From Streptomyces sp. NBC_00536 (GTDB lineage: Bacteria > Actinomycetota > Actinomycetes > Streptomycetales > Streptomycetaceae): a stretch of DNA of 64,000 bases. Below the pieces are notes generated by a model. That model did no database searches and was not told the origin of the DNA. It saw only the letters and a program-made list of their open reading frames with translations. This document shows positions 1 through 8,447 of the stretch, piece by piece (the first letter of the stretch is position 1; each line of letters begins with the position of its first letter). The translations under genes were made by a program, and so were the position numbers. The stretch is taken from positions 3,844,001 through 3,908,000 of the forward strand of contig NZ_CP107819.1 in NCBI RefSeq assembly GCF_036346295.1. Reading direction: 5' to 3'.

Positions 1-572
1 ACGTCGGTGGCGGTGACCCGGGTCGCGTGCTGCGCCGCGTGCAGCGCCTGGATGCCGGATCCGGTGCCGACGTCCAGGGCCGAACCGACCGGCGTGCGCA
101 CGGTGATCCCGGCCAGGGTCGTGGAGGCCCCGCCGACGCCCAGGACCACGCCCTCCTCCCGGCTGCCGATCCCGCCGGCCCCGCCGACCGCGCAGCCCAG
201 GTCCGAGACGATGAACCAGTCCTCGCCGTCCGGGCCGCCGTACGGCCGTACGTCCACCACGGCGTGTACGTCGTCCCCCGCGCGGCGCAGCCAGCCGTCG
301 GCCAGCGCCTCCTCGACGGGCAGCGCGGCCGCGGCCCGGTCGTACGGCACGGGCCGCTGGAGCAGGAACAGCCGCACCAGGCTCGGCAGCGGGCCGTCGT
401 CCCGGGTGGCGCGCAGGGCCGGGACCGTCTCGCTGCGGGCCAGCGCGGCGTAGGCGGGGGCGCCGAGCAGGTCGAGCAGGCCGTCGGCGGTGAAGCCCGC
501 GGCGAGCAGGGCCGAACGCAGTGCGGCGGCGCGGACGGGCGAGGGCAGGCGGGGAAGGCTGGTGGTACTCAC
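1..572 (-). CDS. Class I SAM-dependent methyltransferase, N-terminal part (3' end beyond window)
   Basis: About 190 codons are present, starting at a GTG (570-572); the only nearby ATG (578-580) runs into a stop after three codons. The first ~140 residues form an Ala/Leu-rich helical domain as seen in front of several actinobacterial methyltransferases. Then comes the SAM-binding motif I, ALDVGTGSGIQALH, followed by the acidic end of the second strand, VTATDV, at the window edge. The family modifies a protein, RNA or small molecule; the substrate cannot be told from this fragment. In S. coelicolor a putative methyltransferase lies at the same place beside the lipoprotein and hppA. The catalytic motif (NPPF/NPPY type) lies outside the window. 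Confidence 0.85.
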   Translation of the reverse strand, partial: MSTTSLPRLPSPVRAAALRSALLAAGFTADGLLDLLGAPAYAALARSETVPALRATRDDGPLPSLVRLFLLQRPVPYDRAAAALPVEEALADGWLRRAGDDVHAVVDVRPYGGPDGEDWFIVSDLGCAVGGAGGIGSREEGVVLGVGGASTTLAGITVRTPVGSALDVGTGSGIQALHAAQHATRVTATD

Positions 573-618
573 CCGTCCATTGTGTCCGCTGTCACCGACA
601 ATCCGTGCGACGCACGGG

Positions 619-678
619 ACACGGGCGGCGGCACGGGCGGGGACACGGGCGGAGACACGGCTGGCGACACGGGCGACG
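619..678. repeat. Five 12-bp tandem repeats in the spacer
   Basis: Five consecutive 12-bp units of the type ACACGGGCGGNG lie at 619, 631, 643, 655 and 667, with a partial unit before them. They sit between the methyltransferase start (572) and the lipoprotein stop (734), so they would fall in the 5' leader of the methyltransferase if it is co-transcribed. No function is evident. Confidence 0.8.
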
Positions 679-733
679 GCCGGGCCCGTTTCCGGTCCCG
701 GCCGCCCTGATCGCCGTACGCTCCGTCGCTCCG

Positions 734-1300
734 TCAGCTCTTCGAGGGCTCCGGAGCCGCCGAGACCTGGCAGCCCTTCTGACCGTTCATCGCCTTGTCG
801 AGGCCGCCCGACTTCAGCTTCTCCAGGGCCGCCTTGCCGCCCTGAGTGGTCTGGTCGAGGCCGCTGGCGATGGTCTTGAGGCCCTCGGCGAACTTGCCCT
901 GGTCCTTGGGGTCGAGGGCGTCCATCTTCGTCTTGAGGTCCGCGTAGCCCTTGGATGTGTCCTCGAAGCCCTTGACGGCGGCCTTCTGGGTCGCATCACC
1001 GTCCTTGACCGGAGGAACTCCCGCGCCCGTCAAGGCCGTCCCCATGGCCTTGTACGAGCCGGACATGGTCTGGAACGCGCCCGCGTCGGTCTTCTGCACG
1101 TCCTCGGGCTTGCTGCTCTCGGTCGCCACGCGCTTGATGTCGGCGTTGGCTCCCTCGATCTTCTTCAGCTCGGGCTGCCACTTGTCGCAGACCTTCTTGG
1201 CCCAGTCGTCGGTCTTCTTGTTGCCGTCGTCACCGCAACCGGACAGCACGAGCATCAGTACCGCGCCGCCGGACAAGGCGGCCGCAAACTTCTTGTTCAC
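734..1300 (-). CDS. Small secreted lipoprotein, unknown function
   Basis: A 188-residue protein with a clear lipoprotein signal: VNKK, a hydrophobic stretch (about residues 5-18) and the lipobox VLSGC, followed by a charged linker GDDGNKK. It should be lipidated and held on the outside of the membrane. The mature part is Lys/Ala/Asp-rich, probably helical, with no catalytic motif that I recognise, and ends in a Cys-containing tail (QKGCQVSAAPEPSKS). A GTG at 1298-1300 is chosen because GGAAGGGA lies about 9 bases upstream; the longer ATG reading at 1318 has no site and would put charged residues before the signal. It sits downstream of hppA on the same strand, about 150 bases away. Confidence 0.85.
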   Translation of the reverse strand: MNKKFAAALSGGAVLMLVLSGCGDDGNKKTDDWAKKVCDKWQPELKKIEGANADIKRVATESSKPEDVQKTDAGAFQTMSGSYKAMGTALTGAGVPPVKDGDATQKAAVKGFEDTSKGYADLKTKMDALDPKDQGKFAEGLKTIASGLDQTTQGGKAALEKLKSGGLDKAMNGQKGCQVSAAPEPSKS

Positions 1301-1450
1301 CGGATCGGTCCCTTCCAAGGCTCTCGGCCCGGAAGATACACGTCTGCATCCGGATAAGCGGAAAGACGGACAGACGGCGCGTCAGTCCGCGCCGCCCGTC
1401 CGCCATTCGGTCCCGCGTGACGACCCCCGGGAGGGCCGCTCGGCCTACGG

Positions 1451-3853
1451 TCAGGAGACCACCGCGGGGTCGGCCGGCTGGGCGACCCGCTCGGCGGCGT
1501 CGCTGCCGGTGTCGTCGCCGACCGTGATGCCGCGCCGCTTGGACACGTACACCGCCGCGACGATCACGATGATCGCCACGACGGCGACCACCGCACGGAC
1601 GGTCGCGCTGGCGTCGACGCCGTAGCTGAACTGCACGACGGCCGGGGCGATCAGCAGCGCCACCAGGTTCATCACCTTGAGCAGCGGGTTGATCGCGGGA
1701 CCGGCGGTGTCCTTGAACGGGTCGCCGACGGTGTCGCCGATGACGGTCGCGGCGTGGGCGTCGCTGCCCTTGCCGCCGTAGTGGCCGTCCTCGACGAGCT
1801 TCTTCGCGTTGTCCCACGCGCCACCGGAGTTGGCGAGGAAGACGGCCATCAGCGTGCCGGTGCCGATGGCGCCGGCCAGGTACGAACCGAGCGCGCCGAC
1901 GCCGAGGCTGAAGCCGACCGCGATGGGAGCCATCACGGCGAGCAGGCCGGGCGTGGCGAGTTCGCGCAGCGCGTCCTTGGTGCAGATGTCCACGACGCGC
2001 CCGTACTCGGGCTTCTCGGTGTAGTCCATGATCCCGGGGTGCTCGCGGAACTGGCGGCGCACCTCGTAGACCACGGCCCCGGCGGAGCGGGACACCGCGT
2101 TGATGGCCAGGCCCGAGAACAGGAACACGACGGCCGCGCCCAGGATCAGCCCGACCAGGTTGTTGGGCTGCGAGATGTCCAGGCTCAGGCCCATGTCGCC
2201 GGCCTTGGCGCCGACGTCCTTGACGGCCGTGGCGATCGCGTCGCGGTACGAACCGAAGAGCGCGGCGGCGGCCAGTACGGCGGTGGCGATGGCGATGCCC
2301 TTGGTGATCGCCTTGGTGGTGTTGCCCACCGCGTCCAGGTCGGTCAGGACCTGGGCGCCCGCGCCCTCGACGTCGCCGGACATCTCCGCGATGCCCTGCG
2401 CGTTGTCGGAGACCGGACCGAAGGTGTCCATGGCGACGATGACGCCGACGGTGGTCAGCAGGCCGGTGCCCGCCAGGGCCACCGCGAAGAGCGCCAGCAT
2501 GATCGAGGTGCCGCCGAGCAGGAACGCGCCGTAGACCCCGAGCCCGATGAGCAGCGCGGTGTAGACGGCGGATTCCAGGCCGATGGAGATGCCGGCGAGG
2601 ACGACGGTGGCCGCGCCGGTCAGCGAGGACTTGCCGATGTCCTGGACGGGACGCCGGGTGGTCTCGGTGAAGTAGCCCGTGAGCTGCTGGATGAGGGCGG
2701 CGAGCACGATGCCGATGGCCACGGATACGAGCGCGAAGACGCGCGGGTCGCCGGAGTGGCCGGTGATGCCCGCGTCCTCCACGCCCACCAGGTCCTTGAA
2801 GCTGGACGGCAGGTAGACGAGGACCGCGCCGGCGACCAGCACCAGCGAGATCACCGCCGAGATGAAGAAGCCGCGGTTGATGGCCGTCATGCCGCTGCGG
2901 TCGGTGCGGCGCGGGGAGACCGCGAAGATGCCGATCATCGCGGTGACGACGCCGATCGCGGGCACGATCAGCGGGAAGGCCAGGCCCAGGTCGCCGAAGG
3001 CGGCCTTGCCCAGGATCAGCGCCGCGACGAGCGTGACGGCGTACGACTCGAAGAGGTCGGCGGCCATTCCCGCGCAGTCGCCGACGTTGTCGCCCACGTT
3101 GTCGGCGATGGTCGCGGCATTTCTCGGATCGTCCTCCGGAATGCCCTGTTCGACCTTGCCGACCAGGTCGGCGCCGACGTCGGCGGCCTTGGTGAAGATG
3201 CCGCCGCCGACGCGCATGAACATCGCGATGAGTGCGGCGCCGAGGCCGAAGCCCTCCAGGACCTTGGGGGCGTCGGCGGCGTAGACGAGCACGACGCAGG
3301 AGGCGCCGAGCAGGCCGAGGCCGACGGTGAACATGCCGACCACGCCGCCGGTGCGGAACGCGATCCGCATGGCCTTGTGGGAGACCTCGGTGAGGTCCTT
3401 GGCGGGTTCGCCCTCGGCGGGGGTGGCCTCGCGGGCGGCCGCGGCGACGCGGACGTTGGCGCGGACGGCCAGACGCATGCCGATGTAGCCGGTGGCGGCC
3501 GAGAAGAGCGCGCCGACGAGGAAGAAGGCGGAACGTCCCGCCCGCTGGGTCCAGTTCTCGGCGGGGAGCGTGAAGAGCAGGAAGAACACGACGACGGCGA
3601 AGATGCCGAGGGTGCGCAACTGCCGCCCCAGGTAGGCGTTGGCGCCCTCCTGGACGGCCGCCGCGATCTCCTTCATCCGGTCGGTTCCCTCGTCGGCGGC
3701 GAGGACCTGGCGGACCAGGATCTGCGCGACCACGAGTGCGGCGAGTGCCACCGCAGCGATGACGATCACGATAAGCCGATTGTCATCGGTAAGCACCGCA
3801 GCTGCCAGCTGAGCGGTGCCGTCTTGCGCGAGAGGGGTGAAGAGCCCCGTCAT
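1451..3853 (-). CDS. hppA: Membrane-bound proton-pumping pyrophosphatase
   Basis: An 800-residue polytopic membrane protein that hydrolyses pyrophosphate and exports protons. The signature substrate site DVGADLVGKVE, then the acidic loop with EDDPRN and DNVGDNVGD, are all present, and the C-terminal acidic motif GDTVGDPFKDTAGPA is intact. The sequence GNTTKA carries Lys at the position that in this family separates K+-independent proton pumps from K+-dependent ones (Ala there), so a K+-independent H+-PPase is expected. About 15-16 membrane segments are visible. The start at 3853 (MTGLFTPLAQ) has a very good site, AAGGAGGA, 6 bases upstream; upstream in-frame codons do not. In Streptomyces it recycles PPi from biosynthesis and adds to proton motive force. 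It is read alone, with its own promoter in the 300-bp spacer before the bldG operon. Confidence 0.97.
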   Translation of the reverse strand: MTGLFTPLAQDGTAQLAAAVLTDDNRLIVIVIAAVALAALVVAQILVRQVLAADEGTDRMKEIAAAVQEGANAYLGRQLRTLGIFAVVVFFLLFTLPAENWTQRAGRSAFFLVGALFSAATGYIGMRLAVRANVRVAAAAREATPAEGEPAKDLTEVSHKAMRIAFRTGGVVGMFTVGLGLLGASCVVLVYAADAPKVLEGFGLGAALIAMFMRVGGGIFTKAADVGADLVGKVEQGIPEDDPRNAATIADNVGDNVGDCAGMAADLFESYAVTLVAALILGKAAFGDLGLAFPLIVPAIGVVTAMIGIFAVSPRRTDRSGMTAINRGFFISAVISLVLVAGAVLVYLPSSFKDLVGVEDAGITGHSGDPRVFALVSVAIGIVLAALIQQLTGYFTETTRRPVQDIGKSSLTGAATVVLAGISIGLESAVYTALLIGLGVYGAFLLGGTSIMLALFAVALAGTGLLTTVGVIVAMDTFGPVSDNAQGIAEMSGDVEGAGAQVLTDLDAVGNTTKAITKGIAIATAVLAAAALFGSYRDAIATAVKDVGAKAGDMGLSLDISQPNNLVGLILGAAVVFLFSGLAINAVSRSAGAVVYEVRRQFREHPGIMDYTEKPEYGRVVDICTKDALRELATPGLLAVMAPIAVGFSLGVGALGSYLAGAIGTGTLMAVFLANSGGAWDNAKKLVEDGHYGGKGSDAHAATVIGDTVGDPFKDTAGPAINPLLKVMNLVALLIAPAVVQFSYGVDASATVRAVVAVVAIIVIVAAVYVSKRRGITVGDDTGSDAAERVAQPADPAVVS

Positions 3854-4053
3854 TCGTCCTCCTTGACGTGATGAGCTCAAGATGTGGACGGATTGTAGGG
3901 AGCGCCACCTGATCAAAACAGGGGGTGGGAAACGGAATTGGCCTGCTCTTGCTCCTCAGCAATAGATCGCGTCACGCCATTACCCTCGAAAGTAGTAATG
4001 GGGCAAACCCATTGACCGTTCGCGGACCGGCCGCGGATCGCCGGTATTCGATC
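3854..4053. other. Spacer upstream of hppA, no gene seen
   Basis: A relatively AT-rich spacer between the hppA start and the terminator of the bldG operon. It has no ORF with Streptomyces codon bias. It contains stretches such as CAAAACAGG and TAGTAATGGGG and must hold the hppA promoter, but I cannot assign a convincing -35/-10 pair. Confidence 0.5.
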
Positions 4054-4089
4054 TAGAAAAACGAAAAAGGCCCTGCTCAGCAGGGCCTT
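4054..4089 (-). terminator. Rho-independent terminator of the bldG operon
   Basis: An 11-bp perfect inverted repeat (AAGGCCCTGCT / AGCAGGGCCTT, 4067-4089). On the minus strand it is followed by TTTTTCGTTTTT, a classical intrinsic terminator, unusual in its long U tract for this GC-rich DNA. It lies about 60 bases after the stop of the anti-sigma gene. Confidence 0.9.
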
Positions 4090-4152
4090 GAAAAAATATC
4101 GGAAGATGGGATTAAAGATCTATCGAGAGAAACACCGGGGAACACGGGAGGC

Positions 4153-4611
4153 CTAGGGCAGTTCGGAGACTCCGGTCGTCGGCCAGCTCATCCTGATGAC
4201 ACCGCCCGATTCACCACTGGTCACCTCGACGTCGTCGACCAGCCCGCTGATCACGGCGAGGCTCATCTCGTCCTCGGTGTCGGTGTCGGCCTCCGCCGCG
4301 GCGGAGCCGGGATCGGCGGACAGATCGCCGAACGGGCGCGCGGCAGCGCCGCCCGACGGCCCGGGCACCTCGTCACCGACCTCGATGGAGAAGACCTTCT
4401 CCTCCTCGGTCAGCACGACGCGCACGGGCGCGGTGAGCCCGTTGCCGCGGTGCAGTCCGACGGCGCGCGAACAGGCCTCGCCCACGGCGAGTCTGACCTC
4501 GTCGAGGACGGCCTCCTCCACGCCGGCCCGGCGCGCCACGGCGGCCGCGACCAAGCGGGCCGTCCGGACGTGTTCGGGCTGAGCGCTGAAACGGAGTTCA
4601 ACGGTGGCCAT
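4153..4611 (-). CDS. SpoIIAB/RsbW-like anti-sigma factor, BldG partner
   Basis: A 152-residue HATPase-type protein directly downstream of bldG; the orthologue in S. coelicolor (SCO3548) is described as an anti-sigma factor that interacts with BldG. The fold is recognisable from LRFSAQPEHVRTARL at the N-terminus through the helix LDEVRLAVGEACSRAV. The nucleotide-site residues are odd: the N-box Asn of the family (E..TNA) is replaced by Arg49 (EACSRA), and the G1 box reads DEVPGP rather than DxGxG. Residues 85-120 are an Ala/Gly/Glu-rich insertion. ATG at 4609-4611 is the start that gives the family N-terminus; 85 bases separate it from the bldG stop. It may bind a sigma factor while being a poor kinase, leaving BldG to be phosphorylated by other RsbW-type kinases; that is inference. 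Confidence 0.9.
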   Translation of the reverse strand: MATVELRFSAQPEHVRTARLVAAAVARRAGVEEAVLDEVRLAVGEACSRAVGLHRGNGLTAPVRVVLTEEEKVFSIEVGDEVPGPSGGAAARPFGDLSADPGSAAAEADTDTEDEMSLAVISGLVDDVEVTSGESGGVIRMSWPTTGVSELP

Positions 4612-4644
4612 GCGCGTCCCCCTCGGACTACGGGCGTGCCTTAC

Positions 4645-4677
4645 GGGGGCCCGGACCACTGTGGCCCGGAACCCCCC
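4645..4677 (-). terminator. Imperfect hairpin between bldG and its anti-sigma gene
   Basis: GGGGGCCCGGACCAC and GTGGCCCGGAACCCCC can pair with a few mismatches in the 86-bp spacer after the bldG stop. There is no U tract. In S. coelicolor bldG is reported to give both monocistronic and bicistronic transcripts, so a leaky terminator or processing hairpin here would fit. Confidence 0.5.
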
Positions 4678-4697
4678 GCTCCTTCTGCCGGGATCCG

Positions 4698-5039
4698 TCA
4701 GTCGGTGGCGTTGACGGCGTCTTCCACCGTGGTGTGAATCGGGAACACCTTGGTGAGACCGGTAATGCGGAAAATCTTGAGGATGCGCTCCTGGTTGCAC
4801 ACCAGGCGCAGCGAGCCCTCGTGCGCGCGGACGCGCTTGAGGCCTCCCACGAGCACACCGAGGCCGGTGGAGTCGAGGAAGTCCACTCGCTCCATGTCGA
4901 CAACCAGGTGGTAGCTGCCGTCGTTCACCAACTCGACCAACTGCTCGCGCAGCTTGGGCGCGGTATACACATCAATCTCGCCACCGACCTCGACGACTGT
5001 GCGGTCGCCAACTGTGCGAGTCGACAGGGACAGGTCCAC
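4698..5039 (-). CDS. bldG: Anti-anti-sigma factor BldG (STAS domain)
   Basis: A 113-residue single-domain STAS protein essential in Streptomyces for aerial growth and antibiotic production. The phosphorylation motif [10 protein letters not shown] has the regulatory serine at residue 57, the same number as the known BldG site. It works by partner switching: unphosphorylated BldG binds RsbW-like anti-sigma factors and frees the sigma factor. The GTG start at 5037-5039 has GGAGGATCC just upstream. The gene leads a two-gene operon with the anti-sigma factor and is divergent from the helicase gene; the intervening 81 bp hold both promoters. Sequence and context make this a confident assignment. 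Confidence 0.97.
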   Translation of the reverse strand: MDLSLSTRTVGDRTVVEVGGEIDVYTAPKLREQLVELVNDGSYHLVVDMERVDFLDSTGLGVLVGGLKRVRAHEGSLRLVCNQERILKIFRITGLTKVFPIHTTVEDAVNATD

Positions 5040-5120
5040 GGATCCTCCAGCACCTTGCTATCGAGCGGCGCCCCCCAGGGGCCTCCTCACCCGAAGGTAG
5101 AGGAGGGATTGGCTGCCGCG

Positions 5121-7589
5121 ATGGCATTCAATCACTTACCGGCAGGCGCGCACGACGCCTTGGGACCATTGTCCCGCACACCGGTGACACACTCACTTCG
5201 GATGTCCCATACTCCCCGTCCCGGTCGGCCCACGGCGGCCACGGACCCACGACCCAGCCCCGACACGGTCCTGGACCGCCTGTCACGGGGGCCTTCGCGA
5301 GCTGCGCGCATCACCCATACGGAGCACTTGCCCCCTCGGGAGGGCCGTCATGCAGTGTGGCCCGATCGCATCCGAACGGATGTCGTAGCCGCGATCCAGG
5401 CCGCGGGCATCGAACACCCGTGGGAACACCAGGCGGCGGCGGCCGAGCACGCCCTGGACGGCGAATCCGTGATCGTCGCCACCGGTACCGCCTCCGGCAA
5501 GTCCCTGGCCTACCTCGCCCCGGTGCTCAGCGCCCTCGCGGACGGCGCCGAGGCACCCAACGGACGCGGCGCGACCGCCCTGTACCTCGCCCCCACCAAG
5601 GCCCTCGCCGCCGACCAGCGCCGCGCCGTACGGGAACTGGCCGGGCCCCTCGGAAACGCGGTCAGGCCCGCGGTCTACGACGGCGACACCCCCGTCGAGG
5701 AACGCGAATGGGTCCGCCAGTACGCCAACTACGTGCTGACCAATCCCGACATGCTGCACCGGGGGATACTCCCGGCCCACCCCCGCTGGTCCTCCTTCCT
5801 GCGCGCCCTGCGCTACGTGGTCATCGACGAGTGCCACACCTACCGCGGGGTCTTCGGCTCCCACGTCGCCCAGGTGCTGCGCCGCCTGCGGCGGCTGTGC
5901 GCCCGCTACGGCGCCGACCCGGTCTTCCTGCTCGCCTCGGCCACCGCCACCGACCCGGCGGCCTCCGCGAGCCGGCTGACCGGGCTCCCGGTGACGGAGA
6001 TCACGGACGACGCCTCCCCGCGCGGCGAGGTCGTCTTCGCCCTGTGGGAGCCGCCGCTCACCGAGCTGAAGGGCGAGAAGGGCGCCCCGGTGCGCCGTAC
6101 GGCCACAGCGGAGACCGCCGACCTGCTGACCGACCTGGTCGTCCAGGGGGTCCGTACGGTCGCCTTCGTGCGCTCCCGGCGCGGCGCCGAGCTGATCGCC
6201 CTGATCGCCCAGGAGCGCCTCGCCTCCGTCGACCGCTCGCTGCCGGCCCGGGTGGCCGCCTACCGGGGCGGCTACCTGCCCGAGGAGCGCCGGGCCCTGG
6301 AGCGGGCCCTGCACTCCGGCGAGCTGCTCGGGCTCGCCGCCACCACCGCCCTGGAGCTGGGCGTGGACGTCTCCGGCCTGGACGCCGTCCTGATCACCGG
6401 CTACCCGGGCACCCGGGCCTCCCTGTGGCAGCAGGCGGGGCGGGCCGGGCGCTCCGGCCACGGCGCCCTGGCCATCCTGATCGCCCGGGACGACCCGCTG
6501 GACACCTACCTCGTCCACCACCCCGAGGCCCTGTTCCTGCAGCCGGTGGAGGCCACCGTCCTGGACCCCGACAACCCGTACGTCCTCGCCCCCCACCTGT
6601 GCGCGGCGGCGGCCGAGCTGCCGCTGACCGAACCCGACCTGGACCTCTTCGGCCCGGCCGCCCGCGACCTCCTCCCCCAGCTCGAAGCGGCGAAGCTGCT
6701 GCGCCGCCGCGCCACGGCCTGGCACTGGACCCGCCGGGAGCGGGCCTCGGACCTCACCGACATCCGGGGCGGCGGCGGCCGCCCGGTGCAGATCGTCGAG
6801 GCCGCCACCGGCCGGCTGCTGGGCACCGTCGACGAGGCGGCCGCCCACACCGCCGTCCACGACGGCGCCGTCCACCTCCACCAGGGCCGCACCTACCTGG
6901 TGCGGCGCCTGGACCTGGAGGACTCGGTCGCCCTCGTCGAGGAGGCCTCCCCGCCCTTCTCCACCACCGCCCGCGACATCACCTCCATCTCCGTCCTGGA
7001 CACCGAGACCGAGATCCCCTGGGGTCGGGCCCGGCTCTGTTTCGGCTCGGTCGAGGTCACCAACCAGGTCGTCTCCTACCTACGGCGCAAACTGATCACC
7101 GGCGAGGTGCTCGGCGAGACCAAACTCGACCTGCCGCCGCGCACCCTGCGCACCCGGGCCGTGTGGTGGACGGTCACCGAGGACCAGCTCGACGAGGCCC
7201 GGATCAATCCGGAGATCCTCGGCGGCGCCCTGCACGCCGCCGAGCACGCCTCCATCGGGCTGCTCCCGCTGTTCGCCACCTGCGACCGCTGGGACATCGG
7301 CGGCGTCTCCGTGCCGCTGCACCCGGACACCCTCCTTCCGACGGTCTTCGTCTACGACGGCCACCCCGGCGGAGCCGGGTTCGCGGAGCGGGCCTTCCAC
7401 ACGGCCCGCGCCTGGCTGACCGCGACGCGTGACGCGATCGCCGCCTGCGAGTGCGAGGCCGGCTGCCCGTCCTGCATCCAGTCCCCCAAGTGCGGCAACG
7501 GCAACGACCCCCTCCACAAACGCGGCGCCGTCCGCCTCCTCACCCACCTCCTGTCGGCAGCCCCACCACCGCCCCAGCACCAGGGCTGA
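5121..7589 (+). CDS. DEAH-box helicase with C-terminal zinc (DUF1998) domain, MrfA/YprA type
   Basis: An 822-residue superfamily 2 helicase. Motifs in order: Walker A ATGTASGKS (about residue 124), DECH in VVIDECHTYRG, motif III LASATATDP, and in the second RecA domain TTALELGVDVSGLD and QQAGRAGRSG. The C-terminal domain ends with the four-cysteine cluster CECEAGCPSCIQSPKCG of DUF1998 proteins such as Bacillus MrfA, a 3'-5' DNA helicase needed for mitomycin lesion repair. The start at 5121 (MAFNHLPAG) follows AGGAGGG by 13 bases; longer readings run antisense through bldG. Actinobacterial members sit next to the Tad-type operon, as here, and are catalogued as the helicase of the helicase/secretion neighbourhood (M. 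tuberculosis Rv3649). Its last 50 bases overlap the end of the facing TadE-like gene. Confidence 0.95.
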   Translation: MAFNHLPAGAHDALGPLSRTPVTHSLRMSHTPRPGRPTAATDPRPSPDTVLDRLSRGPSRAARITHTEHLPPREGRHAVWPDRIRTDVVAAIQAAGIEHPWEHQAAAAEHALDGESVIVATGTASGKSLAYLAPVLSALADGAEAPNGRGATALYLAPTKALAADQRRAVRELAGPLGNAVRPAVYDGDTPVEEREWVRQYANYVLTNPDMLHRGILPAHPRWSSFLRALRYVVIDECHTYRGVFGSHVAQVLRRLRRLCARYGADPVFLLASATATDPAASASRLTGLPVTEITDDASPRGEVVFALWEPPLTELKGEKGAPVRRTATAETADLLTDLVVQGVRTVAFVRSRRGAELIALIAQERLASVDRSLPARVAAYRGGYLPEERRALERALHSGELLGLAATTALELGVDVSGLDAVLITGYPGTRASLWQQAGRAGRSGHGALAILIARDDPLDTYLVHHPEALFLQPVEATVLDPDNPYVLAPHLCAAAAELPLTEPDLDLFGPAARDLLPQLEAAKLLRRRATAWHWTRRERASDLTDIRGGGGRPVQIVEAATGRLLGTVDEAAAHTAVHDGAVHLHQGRTYLVRRLDLEDSVALVEEASPPFSTTARDITSISVLDTETEIPWGRARLCFGSVEVTNQVVSYLRRKLITGEVLGETKLDLPPRTLRTRAVWWTVTEDQLDEARINPEILGGALHAAEHASIGLLPLFATCDRWDIGGVSVPLHPDTLLPTVFVYDGHPGGAGFAERAFHTARAWLTATRDAIAACECEAGCPSCIQSPKCGNGNDPLHKRGAVRLLTHLLSAAPPPPQHQG

Positions 7590-7998
7590 CCCCTGGATCC
7601 GGACGGGAATCCGGCCGGGGGCCCGCGCGGGGGCCCGCGCGGGAGGTGGACCGCGGGGCGAAGGGGCCCGTCGAGGCGCGGGCCGTGACCTCCGCGACCT
7701 CCCCCGACACCGTGCAAGCCGTCGTCCGGGCCCCCTGTGCCACCGCCACCCGTATCGCCGTGGCACACGCGGCCGTGGGGCCGTGCGTCCAGCTCGCGGC
7801 CGCCGCCAGGGCCGCCAGGTCCGCGACGGCCGCGGCCCGGTGCCGGGCCGCCACCGCCTGCCCCAGCAGCAGCACGCCCCCGAACACCGCCACGAGCGCC
7901 ATGGCCACCACGGCCGCCCACACCGTGGCCGAACCCCGGTCCCCGCCCCGGCTCCGGTCCCCGCCCCAGCTCCGGCCCCGGCCCCGGTCCCGGCTCAT
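7540..7998 (-). CDS. TadE-like pseudopilin (Rv3654c type), last gene of the Tad operon
   Basis: 152 residues: a basic head of about 22 residues rich in Arg/Gly/Asp, then RGSATVWAAVVAMALVAVFGG, the prepilin-like Gly-Ser junction and membrane helix, then an Ala-rich, mildly conserved domain with two cysteines (CATAIR, TACTVSG), and a Pro/Gly/Arg tail. This is the TadE-like member of the actinobacterial helicase/secretion neighbourhood. The start codon overlaps the previous stop as ATGA (7995-7998), so translation is coupled. The tail (about residues 120-152) overlaps the helicase gene end on the opposite strand. It probably acts as a minor pilin or priming subunit in the membrane. Confidence 0.8.
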   Translation of the reverse strand: MSRDRGRGRSWGGDRSRGGDRGSATVWAAVVAMALVAVFGGVLLLGQAVAARHRAAAVADLAALAAAASWTHGPTAACATAIRVAVAQGARTTACTVSGEVAEVTARASTGPFAPRSTSRAGPRAGPRPDSRPDPGVSPGAGAVVGLPTGGG

Positions 7999-8447
7999 GG
8001 CGGCGGCCCCACGCTGTCCTCGGCCAGCGCCACCGCCCGGGCCCCGAGCCGCACCGGCAGGGACCCCGGACCCGGTGCGGGGGCGCTCACCCTGACCTGC
8101 CACAGGTCACCGGTCCGTTCCAGCTCCACCCGCGCCCCCGCCGGCGCGGCCTCCCGGGCCGCGGCGAGCGCTGCCTCGGCCGGTTCGGACCGGGCCGCGA
8201 CCCGCGCCCCGGCCCGCGCCGCGTCCACACACCGGATCTGTGCGGCCGCCGCCATCAGCGCCCACACCAGCAGCGCCGCGAAAAGGACCAGCGCCGGAAT
8301 GACGAGGGCGGCCTCGGCCGTCACATATCCCAGGTCCCCCCTTTCACCGAACCTCCCGAACCTCCTGAACCTGTCGGACTTCCTGAACCTGTCGGACTTC
8401 CCCGATTCCCCCGACGGGCAGTCAGAGAGCCGCTCAGAAGGGCACAT
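7995..8447 (-). CDS. TadE-family minor pilin
   Basis: 150 residues. The core is GYVTAEAALVIPALVLFAALLVWALMA split around a membrane helix, with the conserved Glu five residues into the helix that marks TadE proteins, then a soluble domain beginning QIRCVDAARAGARVAARSE. The N-terminal ~35 residues contain a duplicated KSDRFR segment encoded by an exact 18-bp tandem repeat. The ATG at 8445-8447 has GGAAAGG 6 bases upstream and overlaps the pilin stop by 14 bases; a GTG inside GYVTAE (about 8330) is a possible shorter start. It ends in an ATGA overlap with the next gene. Likely a minor pilin of the Tad-type apparatus. Confidence 0.8.
   Translation of the reverse strand: MCPSERLSDCPSGESGKSDRFRKSDRFRRFGRFGERGDLGYVTAEAALVIPALVLFAALLVWALMAAAAQIRCVDAARAGARVAARSEPAEAALAAAREAAPAGARVELERTGDLWQVRVSAPAPGPGSLPVRLGARAVALAEDSVGPPP
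8363..8398. repeat. Exact 18-bp tandem duplication inside the TadE gene
   Basis: TCCTGAACCTGTCGGACT occurs twice without a gap (8363-8380, 8381-8398). It keeps the frame and doubles the basic motif KSDRFR ahead of the membrane helix. Confidence 0.95.

Noticed and set aside
1754..3871. Long plus-strand ORF of 705 codons across hppA
   Set aside because: It is the antisense of hppA; composition is Asp/Gly/Glu/His-rich without motifs, as usual for shadow frames in high-GC DNA.
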